DNA of 19,439 nucleotides from JBCCTJ01 sp039198585 (GTDB taxonomy: Bacteria; Bacteroidota; Bacteroidia; Cytophagales; Amoebophilaceae): positions 1 to 19,439 of the forward strand of contig JBCCTJ010000017.1 in the NCBI GenBank assembly GCA_039198585.1, read 5' to 3'. This document shows, in pieces, positions 1 to 8,269 of the stretch (positions within the stretch are counted from its first letter, which is position 1; every line of letters begins with the position of its first letter). The translations under genes and the position numbers were made by a program. Below the pieces are notes generated by a model that saw only the letters and a list, made by a program, of their open reading frames with translations, searched no databases and was not told the origin of the DNA.

Positions 1-106
1 CACCATTTTTTCCTGATAATTCTTTTGTCTCTAATAGACGTTCTACAGCTTGTTGCTTTATACCTTCCCATGTTACTTGATTTATTTCTTTTTGTTGTTT
101 ATTCAT
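1..106 (-). CDS. IS256-family-like transposase, N-terminal fragment (runs off left edge)
   Basis: The first 35 codons of a transposase, starting with ATG at 106-104 and open to the window edge. The visible protein begins MNKQQKEINQVTWEGIKQQ and reaches an ERLLETKELSGKNG stretch. That resembles the N-terminal part of IS256/Mutator-type transposases, which have a helical segment followed by an L-x-GK-(N/D)-G motif before the first large domain. The DDE catalytic residues lie outside, so activity cannot be judged. The family is an inference from the N-terminal motif and the IS terminus. The inverted partner at 19363 encodes the same residues as far as it can be read. Confidence 0.6.
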   Translation of the reverse strand, partial: MNKQQKEINQVTWEGIKQQAVERLLETKELSGKNG

Positions 107-168
107 GATTAAAAAATTTAAAAGTGTAAAATTGTTTTTTTACTTTGACACAATTAAATGATTTAACC
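1..168 (-). mobile_element. IS256-like element, left copy (terminal end plus start of transposase)
   Basis: This is the outer end of an insertion sequence whose body lies left of the window. On the minus strand it begins at 168 with GGTTAAATCATTTAATTGTG, continues through a 62-base leader and enters a transposase reading frame at 106. The same 139 bases occur inverted at 19301-19439 with one mismatch (position 71 against 19398, a silent Thr codon change). The terminal segment TTTAATTGTGTCAAAGTAAA resembles what I recall of the IS256 terminal repeat, which suggests that family. Similarity stops sharply at 168/169, which fixes the element end. The flanking target duplication cannot be tested because the other end is outside. 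Confidence 0.8.
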
Positions 169-338
169 AGCAATCAGCTCTCTTATTTTATGTGAGTCAA
201 TCCATGTAGCTCTAGTAAGTAGAGATTTTACTGGTTATCAACACCCTGTAGTCAGCTGTATCGTGTGTAGGTTGCTTATCCAGATAAGAACTTTATATTG
301 TAACTACTATTACTAGATAAAACTTACTATTATGCAAT

Positions 339-740
339 ATGATTCTTATTACTCTTTTATTGTCGCTTCTTTATTTTGCTATAGGCTTTTTTTGGTATAG
401 GCCTCTATTATTTGGGAATATATGGCAAAAGGAAATTAAAATGAAGTAAAAGTATAGGAAAGAAGCCAATATGCCATTGCTCATGGGCAGTAGCTTTAGC
501 TGTATGTTCATTTTAGTTTTTGGTATGATTCGCTTTTTCGACTACAGTGCAGATATGACTTCGCTAGAAAATGCTCAGCAATCTATTTTGGCTATTTTAT
601 TCATAGCAGCACCCTTGAGTACGATCAATCATCTCTATGAAGGGAACTATAACTGATTAATACTGGTAGGTCTAGCAGCTATAGGGCTACTTGATCCTTT
701 CTTGGTATAGAGAGGCATTACTGAATATATTCAGCAATAA
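339..740 (+). pseudogene. Decayed DUF1761-like small membrane protein
   Basis: One reading frame starting at ATG 339 keeps a membrane-protein pattern but is broken by TAA at 447-449, TGA at 654-656 and TAG at 708-710. The first segment encodes a hydrophobic helix followed by FFWYRPLLFGNIWQKE, matching the A-x-G-x-x-WYSPLLFG-x-x-W signature I know from DUF1761 proteins. Later segments give further hydrophobic helices and an INHLYEGN motif similar to the INYLFEG of that family. The three stops are all different, so recoding is unlikely and the gene is read as dead. The 170 bases before it, back to the IS end at 168, hold only short weak hairpins and no gene I can support. Family assignment is by memory of motifs only. 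Confidence 0.6.
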
Positions 741-835
741 GGTACTCTCTTGATTGTAAGCGTATCTGTGCAATTCTTTCTGTTATTGTATAGGCTCAAA
801 AAACTATATAGATATAGACAACAAAAAATATCGTC

Positions 836-2113
836 ATGAATGCAGATTATATTCGATCACTGATCGCAAAAGAAAAAAAACGCCAAGAAAACAGTATTGA
901 GCTGATTGCCTCTGAGAACTTTGTCTCTGATGATGTGCTAGAAGCACTGGGCAGTGTGCTCACCAACAAATATGCAGAGGGCTATCCAGGAAAAAAACGA
1001 TATTATGGAGGATGTGAGGTAGTAGATGCTGTAGAAGATGAAGCAATCAGACTTGCCAAAAAACTTTTCAATGTCGGATATGCTAATGTACAGCCTCACT
1101 CTGGCAGTCAAGCCAATGCAGCAGTCATGCTCGCTCTATTGCAGCCGGGAGATAAAATTCTTGGCTTTAACTTGTCTCATGGAGGACATCTTACCCACGG
1201 TTCTCCAGTCAATTTTTCTGGCCGCTTATACCGTGCCTCTTTTTATGGGGTACAGCAGCCAACGGGCACCATCGATTTCACTGCAGTAGCCCGTCAAATC
1301 ATACAAGAGCAACCTCGACTAGTGATTGCTGGTGCTTCTGCTTATAGCCGTGATTGGGATTATGCCATTTTGCGTGAAGCAGCTGATCAAGTAGGAGCCT
1401 TCTTGCTAGCTGATATTGCACATACTGCTGGCTTCATTGCATGCGGTTTACTTAATAATCCCTTTCCCCACTGCCATCTCGTAACGACTACTACCCATAA
1501 GACGCTAAGAAGTGCCCGAGGCGGCATGATTCTTATGGGAGAAGATGATGACAATCAACTAGGTATCCGCAACGCCAAAGGTCATCTCAGATCCATGTCC
1601 TCTTTGCTTGATAGTGCCGTTTTCCCTGGTACACAAGGCGGCCCGCAGATGCATTCTATTGCTGCTAAAGCAGTTGGACTAGCTGAAGCCTTGCAGCCTT
1701 CTTATCATCACTATATGCAAAAAGTTCGCCAAAATGCTCAGCGAATGGTTCAAGCATTGCAAAAGCAAGATTATACTATTGTTAGTGGAGGAACAGACAA
1801 TCACCTATTCCTCATCGATCTTACTAAGCAGAACATAACGGGTAGAGAAGCAGAAAAAGCATTGGAAAAAGCTGGCATTAGCGTCAATAAAAATATGATT
1901 CCCTTTGATCCCTCTTCCCCTTGGACTACCTCGGGTATTCGAATCGGCACACCAGCTATCACCACACGTGGTATACAAGACAACGAAATCGAGCGCATTG
2001 TCGATTTGATCCATCGCGCGCTAACTGCCTACCAGCATGAGAGTAGCCTTTTGGCCATTAAGGAGGAAGCTAAAGAACTAATGCAATCTAAACCTCTTTT
2101 TCAGCAACATTGA
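836..2113 (+). CDS. glyA: Serine hydroxymethyltransferase
   Basis: PLP enzyme of the cytosol that interconverts serine and glycine with transfer of a one-carbon unit to tetrahydrofolate. The 425-residue length is normal for bacterial SHMT. Visible landmarks are IELIASENFVS (22-32), YAEGYPGKKRYYGGCEVVD (46-64), SGSQANAAV near 89-97, the PLP-ring aspartate in LADIAHT (D193), and the Schiff-base lysine in TTTTHKTLR (K222). GIRIGTPAITTRG is near the C terminus. The usual HKTL-x-GPRGG reads HKTLRSARGG here, so the Gly-Pro pair is Ser-Ala while the Arg and Gly-Gly remain. The ATG at 836 aligns with the family start; no clear Shine-Dalgarno is present. It is the first gene of a same-strand run with cysS (49-base gap) and tatD. 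Confidence 0.97.
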   Translation: MNADYIRSLIAKEKKRQENSIELIASENFVSDDVLEALGSVLTNKYAEGYPGKKRYYGGCEVVDAVEDEAIRLAKKLFNVGYANVQPHSGSQANAAVMLALLQPGDKILGFNLSHGGHLTHGSPVNFSGRLYRASFYGVQQPTGTIDFTAVARQIIQEQPRLVIAGASAYSRDWDYAILREAADQVGAFLLADIAHTAGFIACGLLNNPFPHCHLVTTTTHKTLRSARGGMILMGEDDDNQLGIRNAKGHLRSMSSLLDSAVFPGTQGGPQMHSIAAKAVGLAEALQPSYHHYMQKVRQNAQRMVQALQKQDYTIVSGGTDNHLFLIDLTKQNITGREAEKALEKAGISVNKNMIPFDPSSPWTTSGIRIGTPAITTRGIQDNEIERIVDLIHRALTAYQHESSLLAIKEEAKELMQSKPLFQQH

Positions 2114-2162
2114 TTCTCAGATTTTGATGTGCTATTTTTCTCTTTTGACCTAGTTTTGCAAT

Positions 2163-3650
2163 ATGAGAACCTCTCTACATTTATATAACACACGGTCACG
2201 AAAAGTAGAACTCTTTTCTTATCCACCCCAATCATCCATAGGGATCTATGTATGCGGCCCTACTGTTTATGGGGCAGCCCATCTAGGGCATGCCAGAAGT
2301 GGCATTACTTTTGATTTACTCTTTCGCTACTTGAAGTACCTAGGCTATCAAGTCACCTACATCCGCAATATTACTGATGTGGGCCATTTGGTCAGTGACC
2401 TTGACCAAGGAGAAGACAAAATCATAGCACAAGCAACCAAAGAAAAGCGCCATCCTATGGCAGTAGCGCAGCATTATACCAATAGTTATCGTGCAGATAT
2501 GCAGCTGCTGCGAGTACTACCTCCTACTATAGAGCCATGCGCCACAGGACACATCCCTGAGCAGATTGCTATGGTAGAAAAACTTCTAGCCAAAGGACTA
2601 GCTTATCTAATCAATGGATCCGTATACTTTGATGTAGAAGCGTATAGTCAGCACCATGTATATGGTTCACTTTCAGGCAGAAAAATAGAAGAGCTGATGA
2701 CAGGTACACGCCATCTCACTGGAACAAGCGAAAAACGACATCCTGCTGATTTTGCTCTCTGGAAAAAAGCCGACCAAGAGCATATCATGCGATGGGCATC
2801 CCCTTGGGGAGAAGGATTTCCAGGATGGCACTTAGAGTGTACTGCCATGAGTCATCAATATTTAGGGCCCCAATTTGCCATTCATGGAGGAGGACTAGAT
2901 TTAACTTTCCCTCACCATGAGTGCGAAATAGCACAAGCCATCGGCCTAACAGGCAAAGAGCCCGCCCGCTGGTGGATGCATCATAACTTAGTGCAACTAA
3001 ACGACCAAAAGATGAGCAAGTCAGCAGGTAACTTCATCACTCTCCAGCAAGTTTTCCAAGGCAATCATCCTTTACTTTCTCAAGGATATCACCCGATGAT
3101 TGTCCGTTTTTTTCTCTTGCATGCTCATTATCGTAGTCCTATTGTCTGTACAGATGAGGCATTGCAGCGGGCTGCTAAGCAGTACAGTAAGCTGCTCAAT
3201 AGCTGGAAAATCAGCCAAGATCTTAATCAACAACCCCCTGCAAACCCTAACAGCCCAAATGAAAAGTTATCTAGCGCTATTATCGCAACTAGTTATGCTT
3301 GCTATGATTCCCTCAATGATGATCTCAACACACCCCAGTTACTAGCTAATCTCTTTGAGCTCAGCCGTTATATACGGGCTTTGCATAGAGGAGAGTATAC
3401 CCGCTCTCAAGTCAGTCAAAAAGCATGGAAGCAGCTTCATACCACCTATGATGTTCTCATGGGAGAGATCCTTGGTTTTTACTTACCCCCCAAGCCTACG
3501 GATTTGATCCAATTACTTATCAAACAATACCAAGAAGCCAAACAGCAAAAAGATTATGATCAAGTAGATATCATTCGCCATGCCCTACAGCAAGAAGGCA
3601 TGGCTGTGCAAGACAACCTGCAAAATGTAACATGGAGTTATCAACTATGA
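2163..3650 (+). CDS. cysS: Cysteinyl-tRNA synthetase
   Basis: Class I aminoacyl-tRNA synthetase that charges tRNA-Cys. The 495-residue protein carries the family set: CGPTVYGAAHLGHARS, with the first zinc cysteine C31 and the HIGH-type signature HLGH at 40-43; GWHLECTAMS, with C226; the HHECE segment (251-255), with remaining zinc ligands; and KMSKS at 283-287. The C-terminal third is the helical DALR-type tRNA-binding region, including the CYDSLNDDLNTPQLL motif. Start ATG 2163 puts the catalytic core at the expected distance. All key residues are present, so it should be functional. It sits between glyA and tatD on the same strand with short gaps, consistent with one transcript. Confidence 0.97.
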   Translation: MRTSLHLYNTRSRKVELFSYPPQSSIGIYVCGPTVYGAAHLGHARSGITFDLLFRYLKYLGYQVTYIRNITDVGHLVSDLDQGEDKIIAQATKEKRHPMAVAQHYTNSYRADMQLLRVLPPTIEPCATGHIPEQIAMVEKLLAKGLAYLINGSVYFDVEAYSQHHVYGSLSGRKIEELMTGTRHLTGTSEKRHPADFALWKKADQEHIMRWASPWGEGFPGWHLECTAMSHQYLGPQFAIHGGGLDLTFPHHECEIAQAIGLTGKEPARWWMHHNLVQLNDQKMSKSAGNFITLQQVFQGNHPLLSQGYHPMIVRFFLLHAHYRSPIVCTDEALQRAAKQYSKLLNSWKISQDLNQQPPANPNSPNEKLSSAIIATSYACYDSLNDDLNTPQLLANLFELSRYIRALHRGEYTRSQVSQKAWKQLHTTYDVLMGEILGFYLPPKPTDLIQLLIKQYQEAKQQKDYDQVDIIRHALQQEGMAVQDNLQNVTWSYQL

Positions 3651-3699
3651 TTATTTCATCTACTGTTATAATACTTCGCTCTACTAATTGCCCTTTTTT

Positions 3700-4464
3700 A
3701 TGATCGATACACATACCCACCTCTATGATCAGCAGCTAGTCAGTGATCTCCCTGCTATTATCAACTCCTGTCAAACCATTGGTATAGAGGCAGTCTATAT
3801 GCCCAACTTGGATCTTGCTACGATCAAGCCGATGCTAGCTATAGAAGAGGCCTATCACGGATTTTGCTATGCTATGCTAGGATTGCACCCCTGCTCCGTT
3901 AATAAAGAGTACCCCGATACGTTAGCAGCCATGCGGCCATGGCTCAATCAGCATCCCTTTATCGCCATTGGAGAAATAGGCCTTGACTTCTACTGGAGTA
4001 GTAAATATAAGCTAGAGCAAATTCAAGCGCTAGAAGAACAGCTATCGTGGGCCAAAGAGGAAAACTTGCCCGTTGTGCTACATGCGCGCAATAGCTTAGA
4101 TGAAGTCATTCAGGTCGTTCAAAAGTCTGGCGTCACAAGAGGCGTCTTTCACTGCTTTACGGGTAATCTAGAGCAAGCCATAGAAATTACGAAAATGGGA
4201 TTCTTTTTAGGCATAGGAGGCATCATTACTTTCGAAAAAAGCCACTTACCTGCTGTGATTCAAGCCATTGACTTACAATACTTATTGCTAGAAACAGACA
4301 GTCCCTATCTCGCTCCAGTCCCTTATCGAGGAAAACGAAATACCCCCTGTTATCTACCCGCTATTGCTGATGCCATTGCTGCGATTAAACAGGTTCCTAC
4401 AGCGTTAGTTCGCGCGCAAACCAGTCGACAAGCACGTCAGCTATTTAGTAGCAAGAAAAAGTGA
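3700..4464 (+). CDS. tatD: TatD-family metal-dependent DNase
   Basis: Amidohydrolase-fold nuclease of the TatD family, whose members act as 3'-5' DNases in DNA repair and turnover. The metal site is complete: H5 and H7 in MIDTHTH, E92 in GEIGLDFYW, H128 in VVLHAR, H151 in FHCFTG, and D200 in LLLETDSPYLAP. Length is 254 residues from ATG 3700, normal for the family (about 255-265). A TTG at 3688 would add four residues (MPFF), but the ATG gives the usual MIDTHTH start and is preferred. It lies 49 bases after cysS on the same strand, so co-transcription is likely. Whether it is TatD proper or a YcfH/YabD-type paralogue cannot be told from sequence alone. Confidence 0.93.
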   Translation: MIDTHTHLYDQQLVSDLPAIINSCQTIGIEAVYMPNLDLATIKPMLAIEEAYHGFCYAMLGLHPCSVNKEYPDTLAAMRPWLNQHPFIAIGEIGLDFYWSSKYKLEQIQALEEQLSWAKEENLPVVLHARNSLDEVIQVVQKSGVTRGVFHCFTGNLEQAIEITKMGFFLGIGGIITFEKSHLPAVIQAIDLQYLLLETDSPYLAPVPYRGKRNTPCYLPAIADAIAAIKQVPTALVRAQTSRQARQLFSSKKK

Positions 4465-4524
4465 CCTTGACAGAACTCAAGAGAACAAGGCCTCACCCAG
4501 CAGCTACAAAATACCTCGATAAGC

Positions 4525-4713
4525 TTGTTTGAAAACCGTGCTATAATCCTTGTTAAAGAAGGGAAGGTCCATCAACCTATAAGTTTCATTCTAATTTTGA
4601 TGATTCTTTGCACATATTGCACTGTAATAGCTTGCAAAAAATCCCCTTTCCATGTTTTGAATGTGACATCATGTCCTAAGTATTCATTCCCTTTTGCTTC
4701 GATAAGCACTTAA
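4525..4713 (+). CDS. Possible short or truncated lipoprotein
   Basis: A 62-codon frame from TTG 4525. I do not recognise it. A charged stretch (VKEGKVHQ) is followed by a hydrophobic run and the sequence CTVIACKK, where VIAC fits a signal peptidase II lipobox with the cysteine as lipid site. After the cysteine only about 26 residues follow, with no domain, so this is either a very small lipoprotein or the surviving N terminus of a larger one. The start codon is uncertain and no ATG lies well upstream of the hydrophobic part. It lies just after tatD and runs into the 3' end of the decayed minus-strand gene (4-base overlap). Random occurrence is possible. Confidence 0.3.
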   Translation: MFENRAIILVKEGKVHQPISFILILMILCTYCTVIACKKSPFHVLNVTSCPKYSFPFASIST

Positions 4714-5295
4714 TAAGATATCTCTTGCGCACCTTCCTCCTTTAAAAAGAGAAAAAAATCGTGCTGAAGTCCTCGCACCTGTTCAAAATCATAGATCGTA
4801 TATTGCTCCTCATTGCGCATAAAATATACCTCATCATACTTTTTTTCTAGATTGACTAAAGTTCCCTGTAAAAATCTGATTAAGTATATCTCCTCACTGG
4901 TACCATGAAAAGCATATACCACATACCATTTTTCATTACTGAGTTGCTTTTACATTCGTTCAGATGCCTCATTTTCTTATATTGTTTTCTCTTTCGGCCT
5001 ATTAAAAACCTCTTTCAGTAGCTTGAGCTCAAAGACATTCCCTACTATCCATGTCACTTTTTCACCTAATCTTTGTTCCAAGCGATCTAAAAATAACAAG
5101 CATTCCGCTAGCTTCTCTTTTAGCTCAAGGTCATCATCATATAATAGATGACTGCTAACAACCAATCTTCAGCTAACAGTCTGCAAGGCATTCTTGCTGT
5201 AAATCATTCATGTTGGTGATCGGTAGCATTTTGCTTAAATTTTCAAACCGAAAAATAAAGCCTTTCTGCGCTGCCTTAATGTGAATTGTTTTCAT
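4710..5295 (-). pseudogene. Decayed hypothetical gene of about 195 codons
   Basis: Three minus-strand frames lie end to end and read as one broken protein. The first starts at ATG 5295-5293 (MKTIHIKAAQKGFIFRFENL) and stops at TAG 5175-5173. A shift in frame near 5170 leads into a charged helical stretch (LELKEKLAECLLFLDRLEQR) that stops at TAA 4979-4977. After a second stop at 4952-4950 the same frame continues with WYVVYAFHGTSEEIYLIRF to the end at 4710. The joined product would be an acidic, soluble, mixed helix/strand protein without a signal peptide. I do not recognise a family. One frameshift plus two internal stops argue for a dead gene, but three independent small genes cannot be fully excluded. 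The 165 bases between this gene and the next one rightward (5296-5461) show nothing supportable. Confidence 0.5.
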
Positions 5296-5461
5296 GAAAA
5301 TATGCCTTTCAGAATCTTTGGAGTAATTAAAGGAAAACCAACAAAAATGATTTTTTGGATACAATTATACCTTGCTTTTTTGAAGTAGATGATTCATGCA
5401 CAAGGTCAAATTATTTTTTAGGCTATTGCAAAGAATTTATCTTTTCAGGGCTACTCATTCA

Positions 5462-5932
5462 TTACTGAGCTAGCCTATTCTTCTTATATTGGTCATACGC
5501 GAAAAGTACAGCTAGAACAATGCTAGATAATATCCCTAGAGTGGCTGCTATTTTCCAACCAAATTCCAGTTCATCTTTCTTCACATAGTTATCTGGAATA
5601 TGTTGCTCAATATCCTTTTTCAGGATATACTTACCTAATCTGCTAATCTCTTCATCACTTATTTTTTTCTTATTTTTTTCTATTTTATCATCTCGCTCGA
5701 CTATTTTACGATATAGCCTTCTAAAGGCACTCTTCAACTTTTTCTCATCCTCGATCCAATTAGGTACATCAGTGAGGGTTCCTCCACCAAGCGCATCTAG
5801 ATAAACTACCGTGCAGTTTATTTCTTCTTCAGAAAACTTGCTTTTCGCCCCTTGGACAGCAGCCAGGCTAAAGAAGAAAAAGTGAATAATCAGTAGGATT
5901 CGCTTGACATAATCATAAATTTTCTTTTTCAT
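5462..5932 (-). CDS. Hypothetical small secreted/membrane-anchored protein
   Basis: A 156-residue protein with no family I recognise. Residues 1-28 form a signal peptide (KKK charge cluster, long hydrophobic core, SLAAVQGA end). A charged Lys/Glu-rich middle (about 60-122) is predicted helical or coiled coil, and one membrane helix lies at about 125-146 followed by a short tail (DQYKKNRLAQ). The layout places the middle outside the cytoplasm with a C-terminal anchor. Start ATG 5932-5930 gives a sound signal peptide. It begins 50 bases downstream of thrS on the same strand, so it may be co-transcribed with it, though a functional link is not implied. The same signal-plus-C-terminal-anchor plan recurs at 11853 and 17533. 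Length and clean frame suggest a real gene. Confidence 0.7.
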   Translation of the reverse strand: MKKKIYDYVKRILLIIHFFFFSLAAVQGAKSKFSEEEINCTVVYLDALGGGTLTDVPNWIEDEKKLKSAFRRLYRKIVERDDKIEKNKKKISDEEISRLGKYILKKDIEQHIPDNYVKKDELEFGWKIAATLGILSSIVLAVLFAYDQYKKNRLAQ

Positions 5933-5982
5933 GGCTTTTTGATTGGTTAGTTCTTAAAGTCTCAAAACTTATAAAATTATTT

Positions 5983-7914
5983 CTATTCTTTGCTATTAAG
6001 TTCTTTTATTAATTGCTCGATCGTCATCATTCCTTGCTGGCCAGCCCCTTGTTTCCTGAGGGCTAATTGCTTGTTGGACACTTCCTGATCCCCAACAATC
6101 GCCATATAAGGAACTTTAGCTACTTCGGCATCGCGTATCTTTCGACTAATTTTTTCATCTCGTTCATCAAGCTTTGCGCGAATACCTTGCTGGTTAAGCT
6201 GGTCTACCACAGCAGTAGCGAAGGAAACATGTGCTTTGCCGATGGGCAAGATCACTACTTGTGTAGGTACCAGCCAAAGAGGCAGCTTGCCAGCCGTATG
6301 CTCTAGCAAAATAGCAATGAATCTTTCCAGCGAACCAAAAGGAGCGCGATGAATCATAACAGGGCGATGCTTTTGGTTATCTTCTCCTACATAAGTTAGA
6401 TCAAATCGCTCTGGCAACTGATAATCTAACTGAATAGTGCCCATTTGCCACTTCCTTCCTAGTGCATCGTGAACAATGAAGTCAAGCTTAGGTCCATAAA
6501 AAGCGGCTTCGCCTGGTACAACATGTGCCTGCAAGCTCCTTGCTTGCACTACTTCTTGAATTGCTTTTTCTGCTTTGTCCCAGTGACTAGGATCTCCTAT
6601 GTATTGTTCTTGTTTAGGCCTATCACGGACAGCTATTTGTACTTCGTAGTGCTGAAAAGCAAACTTTTTTAATATATCTAGCACTAAGTCTACTACTTTA
6701 GCAAACTCTCCTTTTACCTGCTCAGCTGTGCAAAATATATGGGCATCATCTTGGGTAAAGCCCCGCGTGCGCGTAATTCCATGGAGCTCTCCATGCTGTT
6801 CGTACCGATACACAGTGCCAAACTCTGCCAAACGCAATGGCAATTCCTTATACGATTTCGGACTGGCTTGATAGATAGCGCAGTGATGGGGACAATTCAT
6901 CGGCTTAAGCATGAATGTCTCTCCTGCTTGAGGAGTCTGAATAGGGCGAAAAGTATCGTTCTGGTACTTATCGTAGTGACCTGAGCGGACATACAATTTT
7001 TTATGGGCAATATGTGGAGTCACAACAGGCTGATAATCCGCCTTATATTGTTGTGCCTTGAGGAAGCTGACTAGTTGTTCCCTAATGAAAGTCCCTTTAG
7101 GTAGCCAGAGAGGAAGACCTATTCCGACATCTTCTGAAAAAGTGAAGAGCTCTAGCTCTTTGCCAATCTTCCTATGATCTCTTTTTACTGCTTCTTCTCT
7201 CTGCCTTTCATAGTCTTGGAGCATTGACTCTTTGGGGAAACTAATACCGTAAATACGTGTGAGCTGCTTCCTTTTTACATCTCCTCTCCAGTAGGCTCCA
7301 GCTATATTAGTGATTTTAACTGCTTTGATCAGTCCTGTGTGAGGGATATGAGTTCCTTTGCATAAATCGGTAAAATTTCCTTGCTGATAAAAAGTAATCT
7401 GACCATCTTCTAGCCTCTCCAATATTTCTAATTTGTAGGGATTCAATTTTTTTTGATAGTGAGCAACAGCTTCTTTTTTACTAATAGGTATACGATGAAA
7501 ACTATTCCGCTGTGCAGCTAGTTCTTTCATCTTTTTTTCTATAGATGTAATCCCTGATGCATCTAGTTGATGCCCCCTCAAATCCACATCATAGTAAAAT
7601 CCATTAGCCACCGGAGGCCCCATCCCTAAATGAACATTTGGATATAAGGCTTCTATCGCCTCTGCCAACAAATGAGCTGAGGAATGCCAGAATACCTGCT
7701 TAGCTTTATCATGTTCCCAAGTGAGTATTTGCACAGTGGCATCTGTTGTGATTGATCTACTCAAGTCTTGTGTGAAGCCATTCACAAGAATGGATAAAGC
7801 TTTTTTAGCAAGTTGAGGGCTAATACTGCGAGCTATTGCTGCCCCCGTAATGCCCAGTGGATAATTTTGTTCACTGCCATTCGGAAAAACTATCTTTACA
7901 TTTTGTTGTGCCAT
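5983..7914 (-). CDS. thrS: Threonyl-tRNA synthetase
   Basis: Class II synthetase that charges tRNA-Thr and hydrolyses mischarged Ser-tRNA-Thr. The 643-residue protein has the full domain order: TGS domain (about 1-62), editing domain with H77 and H81 (HSSAH) and C185 and H189 (DLCKGTH), catalytic core from about 245, and C-terminal anticodon-binding domain from about 540. Zinc ligands are C341 in MNCPHH, H392 in FTQDDAHIFC and the His of MIHRAPFGS (H522). Both active sites are therefore complete. The start ATG 7914-7912 gives the standard TGS beginning (KIVFPNGSEQNYPLG). A TAnnTTTG box lies just upstream. The usual infC-rpmI-rplT neighbours are absent; only the small membrane protein follows. 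Confidence 0.97.
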   Translation of the reverse strand: MAQQNVKIVFPNGSEQNYPLGITGAAIARSISPQLAKKALSILVNGFTQDLSRSITTDATVQILTWEHDKAKQVFWHSSAHLLAEAIEALYPNVHLGMGPPVANGFYYDVDLRGHQLDASGITSIEKKMKELAAQRNSFHRIPISKKEAVAHYQKKLNPYKLEILERLEDGQITFYQQGNFTDLCKGTHIPHTGLIKAVKITNIAGAYWRGDVKRKQLTRIYGISFPKESMLQDYERQREEAVKRDHRKIGKELELFTFSEDVGIGLPLWLPKGTFIREQLVSFLKAQQYKADYQPVVTPHIAHKKLYVRSGHYDKYQNDTFRPIQTPQAGETFMLKPMNCPHHCAIYQASPKSYKELPLRLAEFGTVYRYEQHGELHGITRTRGFTQDDAHIFCTAEQVKGEFAKVVDLVLDILKKFAFQHYEVQIAVRDRPKQEQYIGDPSHWDKAEKAIQEVVQARSLQAHVVPGEAAFYGPKLDFIVHDALGRKWQMGTIQLDYQLPERFDLTYVGEDNQKHRPVMIHRAPFGSLERFIAILLEHTAGKLPLWLVPTQVVILPIGKAHVSFATAVVDQLNQQGIRAKLDERDEKISRKIRDAEVAKVPYMAIVGDQEVSNKQLALRKQGAGQQGMMTIEQLIKELNSKE

Positions 7915-7935
7915 ATCGGTTACTAGTTAGACCTA

Positions 7936-7943
7936 CAAAGATA
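7936..7943 (-). promoter_or_regulatory. Candidate Bacteroidota-type -7 box for thrS
   Basis: Read on minus, TATCTTTG matches the TAnnTTTG -7 element of the Bacteroidota primary sigma factor. It lies 22 bases before the thrS start, giving a short leader. No good TTG -33 element is seen at the expected 19-21 base spacing, so support is partial. Confidence 0.35.
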
Positions 7944-8128
7944 GCTATTCTTAGGAAGAAGAAAACCCTACTCCTTCGTTAATCCCAGCTTGCCTCTCAT
8001 GATGTGCTGTATCAAGATGAAAAAAGTATCAGTAGACAGCTAGTACAAGTGCAACCATTGAACAGCTGATTATATATAGCATGGCCTATATGACTATTTT
8101 TTTCTAGATGACACTCATTAGTCAACTA

Positions 8129-8149
8129 CCCTAACCTAAAGGTTTAGGG
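8129..8149 (-). repeat. Imperfect hairpin, candidate right-end structure of the IS200/IS605 relic
   Basis: CCCTAA...TTTAGGG pair into a six-base stem, extended after one C/T mismatch by two further pairs around an AAA loop. It lies about 120 bases beyond the 3' end of the tnpB relic, on the side where IS605-type elements carry a subterminal imperfect hairpin bound by TnpA. The assignment is positional and structural only. The mobile sequence between 7944 and 8128 shows nothing else. Confidence 0.35.
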
Positions 8150-8269
8150 CTTCTGCAGTCTGGTGATTGCTTATTTTTTAACGATTCTTCGCCACTGCAC
8201 AAGTCAGCTTATTAGCTTGCCTATCTCTTAAGTGGGCTCCACGTCCGATGTCGAAAAGAGAGAGTACCC

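Noticed and set aside
3688..3699. TTG start for TatD
   Set aside because: The ATG at 3700 gives the standard MIDTHTH beginning; the four added residues have no support.
4710..5364. Three separate small minus-strand genes
   Set aside because: They lie end to end, lack good starts (TTG or GTG only for two) and read as one protein after a frameshift and two stops, so one decayed gene is more likely.
8129..8269. Functional omega-RNA or guide locus at the TnpB 3' end
   Set aside because: The element is broken in both genes and no family-specific RNA scaffold can be recognised by eye.
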